12,403 nt of DNA from an archaeon (GTDB taxonomy: Archaea > Altiarchaeota > Altiarchaeia > IMC4 > QMZM01), in contig JAOZNG010000002.1 of assembly GCA_029933895.1 (NCBI GenBank), positions 15,152-27,554 on the forward strand, written 5' to 3'. Positions 10,430 through 12,403 of this stretch are shown piece after piece; the stretch's first letter is position 1; every line of letters starts with the position of its first letter. Both the position numbers and the translations under genes were made by a program. The notes under the pieces were generated by a model that was not told where the DNA came from, did no database searches, and saw only the letters and a list, made by a program, of their open reading frames with translations.

Positions 10430-12403
10430 ATCCTGATCTTCTCCCCAGCTAGTTCAATAAACCAGTCCGCTTCCGCTACGCCGGTGTTGTCGTCTGAGGC
10501 CTGAACCTGCAGGTCGACTACACCCTCCAGGGTGTCGTAATCTGAGGGCGTGGTGGAGGATATTGTTGGGGGTGTGTTGTCTATGTTTATTGTGTATGTT
10601 TTTGTTTTGAGGTTTCTTGTTTGGTCGCTTGCTTTTATTTCCAGGGTTTTTTGTCCCTCTAGTCCGGTTGTGTCCCATGTGAATGATGAGGTGGTTCCTA
10701 TTGTTGCACCATCTAGTTTCCAGTTTATATCATCTAGTCCGCTTTCTGTGTCATAGATTATCGCGGACAGCTTCACTTTCCCGCTCACGTTTCTAGCATA
10801 GATGTTCCCTTGTTTTGTATCTGAAACTTGAATCTCTGTTATTTCAGGCATGTCCTCATCTTTCCTCACTGTAAAGGTGATTTCATCGCTTCGAGCCCAG
10901 CCGTTGGTGCCTGTTTCGGGATTGTATTGCTCATCTGATATGAGCACGTGTGCGCTGTGTTCGCTTCCATCTACCATGTCTGTTGTTGAGAGGGTGTATG
11001 TGGCCGTATCATGTTTTCCGTCAAGTATTCTCAGAGCATCCCAGTTGTTTTCATTGGGGTCGTCGACGTAGTATTTCACCATATAAAGTTCTTCATCGTC
11101 ACTTGCCTCCACCACTAAATCCACGGAGTCGAAGTTTATTTTGGCATGAAGTGATTCTATTGTAGGTGGTTTCTGGACTTCTAAATCAAATGCAAAAGGA
11201 TCTGAGACACTGTTACCTGGAGTTCCTGCCTCCGCATGAAAATTCACTCGCATTTTTACCACGTATCTTTCATCAGTTGCGTAGACAGGTATTTTACCTT
11301 CCAATATCTCAGCAGAGCCATCAGGTATCTGAATTCCATCTCCGTATATTTCTGGATCCCCATATGCTATTTTATGGCAATTTTCTACAGATCCTGTATT
11401 GACATACGGCGCAATTGATTTTACAGTAATGGTGTTACCATTTCCAAAATTATTATGAACAGAAACTTCCACCTCAATATAGTCCTGATCGTTGTTGTTG
11501 CAGTCTTTACCAGTATAGACTTTTGGAAATAATTCACTCCCAATCTCTGGGAAACCAATTGTATCTTCTTCAAATCTCCATAAGTAAATATCTACATCAT
11601 CTAGCCCCAAAGTGTCAACATAACCACCTTCATTGGTGATATTAGACCCTAGAGTGCTAATACCTTGGCCCTCACAGGATATTTCATCATAACAAGATTC
11701 TAAAGTACACCCACATACGAAGAAGTATTTTCTGGTTGAGTCACTGTGGGCTATGTCTCCTGTTACTGTTGGCTCATTCCACCCGCTCCCAGTTACTTGT
11801 GCGTTGAACGTGTATTTTTGTCCATGTAATGCTGGTTCCGGGTTCCTGAATCCTAAATGCACTTCTCCTGTTCCAGCAGTTGTGAACTGGTATGTTCCTT
11901 GACCGTAGAGGAGAAATTCTGTAACAAGAGGCCCACACTCTCCAGGTTCATGTATCTCTAACTCGACTATGCCATCAACGGTTAAATCAATTGAATAAAT
12001 CTGGCCTTTCTCTACTTCGAATTTGTACCAGTCAGAATCATACGTGTCTCCCTCCTGCAGAACCAGGTAGCCATTATGATCCTGGCTTAATCCAACAACC
12101 AGAGAGTTCCCGTTATCATCCGGCGCATCCCCTCCTGAGCCAGCGTCCTCCACCACATCTATTTTAAACATACGCTGATCGTTGTCGTACTCTATTTGTC
12201 CGTTTACGTTATTTACCCACACAGAGAATTCAATTATATCCCCCTCTTTTGAGTTCAAGGGTGTAGTGAAGCTCGCCTCCCATATTCCGTCAAAAATATT
12301 TCCTGAATTCAATTGTAAATCAGCTGCATTAATATCATCCCACTGGATAAACGTTCCGTCACTTATAACACCAAAAGCATCCAGTATTCTTGTTTTTATC
12401 TGA
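10405..12403 (-). CDS. Large multidomain surface protein, 5'-truncated by window edge and ended by an in-frame TGA
   Basis: The frame is open to the window end (first full codon 12402-12400), so the N-terminus and any signal peptide are missing. From the 5' side there is a short beta-rich segment. A domain resembling bacterial/archaeal pre-peptidase C-terminal (PPC) modules follows (DSDWYKFEVEKGQIYSIDLT, TAGTGEVHLGFRNPE). Next is a Cys-containing region of unknown type (VCGCTLESCYDEISCEGQG) and a long beta domain with EVEVSVHNNFGNGNTITV. At least three Ig-like/cadherin-like modules come last (VDLVVEASDDEELYMVKYYVDD; VKLSAIIYDTESGLDDINWKLDG; DNTPPTISSTTPSD). The TGA at 10407-10405 falls inside the last Ig-like module, whose remaining strands lie just beyond it in the same frame. 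TGA is an ordinary stop for other genes here. This is either a nonsense mutation, a switchable allele or an assembly error. The protein is probably an extracellular adhesin or S-layer-associated protein. Confidence 0.8.
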   Translation of the reverse strand, partial: QIKTRILDAFGVISDGTFIQWDDINAADLQLNSGNIFDGIWEASFTTPLNSKEGDIIEFSVWVNNVNGQIEYDNDQRMFKIDVVEDAGSGGDAPDDNGNSLVVGLSQDHNGYLVLQEGDTYDSDWYKFEVEKGQIYSIDLTVDGIVELEIHEPGECGPLVTEFLLYGQGTYQFTTAGTGEVHLGFRNPEPALHGQKYTFNAQVTGSGWNEPTVTGDIAHSDSTRKYFFVCGCTLESCYDEISCEGQGISTLGSNITNEGGYVDTLGLDDVDIYLWRFEEDTIGFPEIGSELFPKVYTGKDCNNNDQDYIEVEVSVHNNFGNGNTITVKSIAPYVNTGSVENCHKIAYGDPEIYGDGIQIPDGSAEILEGKIPVYATDERYVVKMRVNFHAEAGTPGNSVSDPFAFDLEVQKPPTIESLHAKINFDSVDLVVEASDDEELYMVKYYVDDPNENNWDALRILDGKHDTATYTLSTTDMVDGSEHSAHVLISDEQYNPETGTNGWARSDEITFTVRKDEDMPEITEIQVSDTKQGNIYARNVSGKVKLSAIIYDTESGLDDINWKLDGATIGTTSSFTWDTTGLEGQKTLEIKASDQTRNLKTKTYTINIDNTPPTISSTTPSDYDTLEGVVDLQVQASDDNTGVAEADWFIELAGEKIRIGSGNRTI

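Overview
The window reads as archaeal chromosome. RNase P subunit Rnp2 (Pop5), the ribosome-maturation nuclease Nob1 (PIN domain plus zinc ribbon) and a two-zinc-finger methionyl-tRNA synthetase with a fused C-terminal tRNA-binding OB domain are archaeal-type genes. Several starts have a TATA-like box centred about 26-28 nt upstream and no Shine-Dalgarno site, as in archaeal leaderless genes. The lineage cannot be fixed from the sequence alone. The Cys-rich 'DGICPGDYG..C.DPDC' surface repeats resemble those of uncultured archaeal groups, but that is an impression only. No rRNA, tRNA, CRISPR array or insertion sequence was recognised.

Layout. (1) 1-1992, + strand: the 3' part of a DUF89/ARMT1-like metal-dependent phosphatase, a small membrane metalloprotease-like protein with HExxH and NxxPxxxDG motifs, and a protein-L-isoaspartate methyltransferase with an N-terminal lipoprotein-type signal. 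(2) 1973-4357, - strand: a 794-residue polytopic membrane protein with a spermidine-synthase-like Rossmann domain, convergent with and overlapping the methyltransferase gene. (3) 4358-5334: a non-coding-rich section around rnp2. It holds an orphan strong TATA box with structured downstream sequence, an oligo-T terminator after rnp2 and, upstream of rnp2 on the same strand, two adjacent hairpins each followed by ACA. I interpret those hairpins as a double H/ACA guide RNA. (4) 5335-5931, + strand: a membrane protein resembling COG2426 (small multidrug export family). (5) 5921-8400, - strand: nob1 and metG, overlapping by ATGA. (6) 8443-12403, - strand: a cell-surface locus. It has a LamG-like secreted protein behind an exceptionally strong Shine-Dalgarno site. 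Upstream of it is a large multidomain surface protein (pre-peptidase-like, Ig-like, CARDB and Cys-rich repeats) that runs off the window and is split by one in-frame TGA.

The middle of the window clusters RNA maturation and translation functions: RNase P protein, candidate pseudouridylation guide RNA, 16S rRNA 3'-end nuclease and MetRS. The left part groups enzymes whose families are linked to damage repair or turnover. The right part is an envelope locus.

The two observations most worth checking are the candidate double H/ACA RNA at 5060-5208 and the in-frame TGA at 10405-10407. The TGA lies between 9-bp direct repeats spaced exactly 24 bp apart, so slippage between them would remove the stop and keep the frame.
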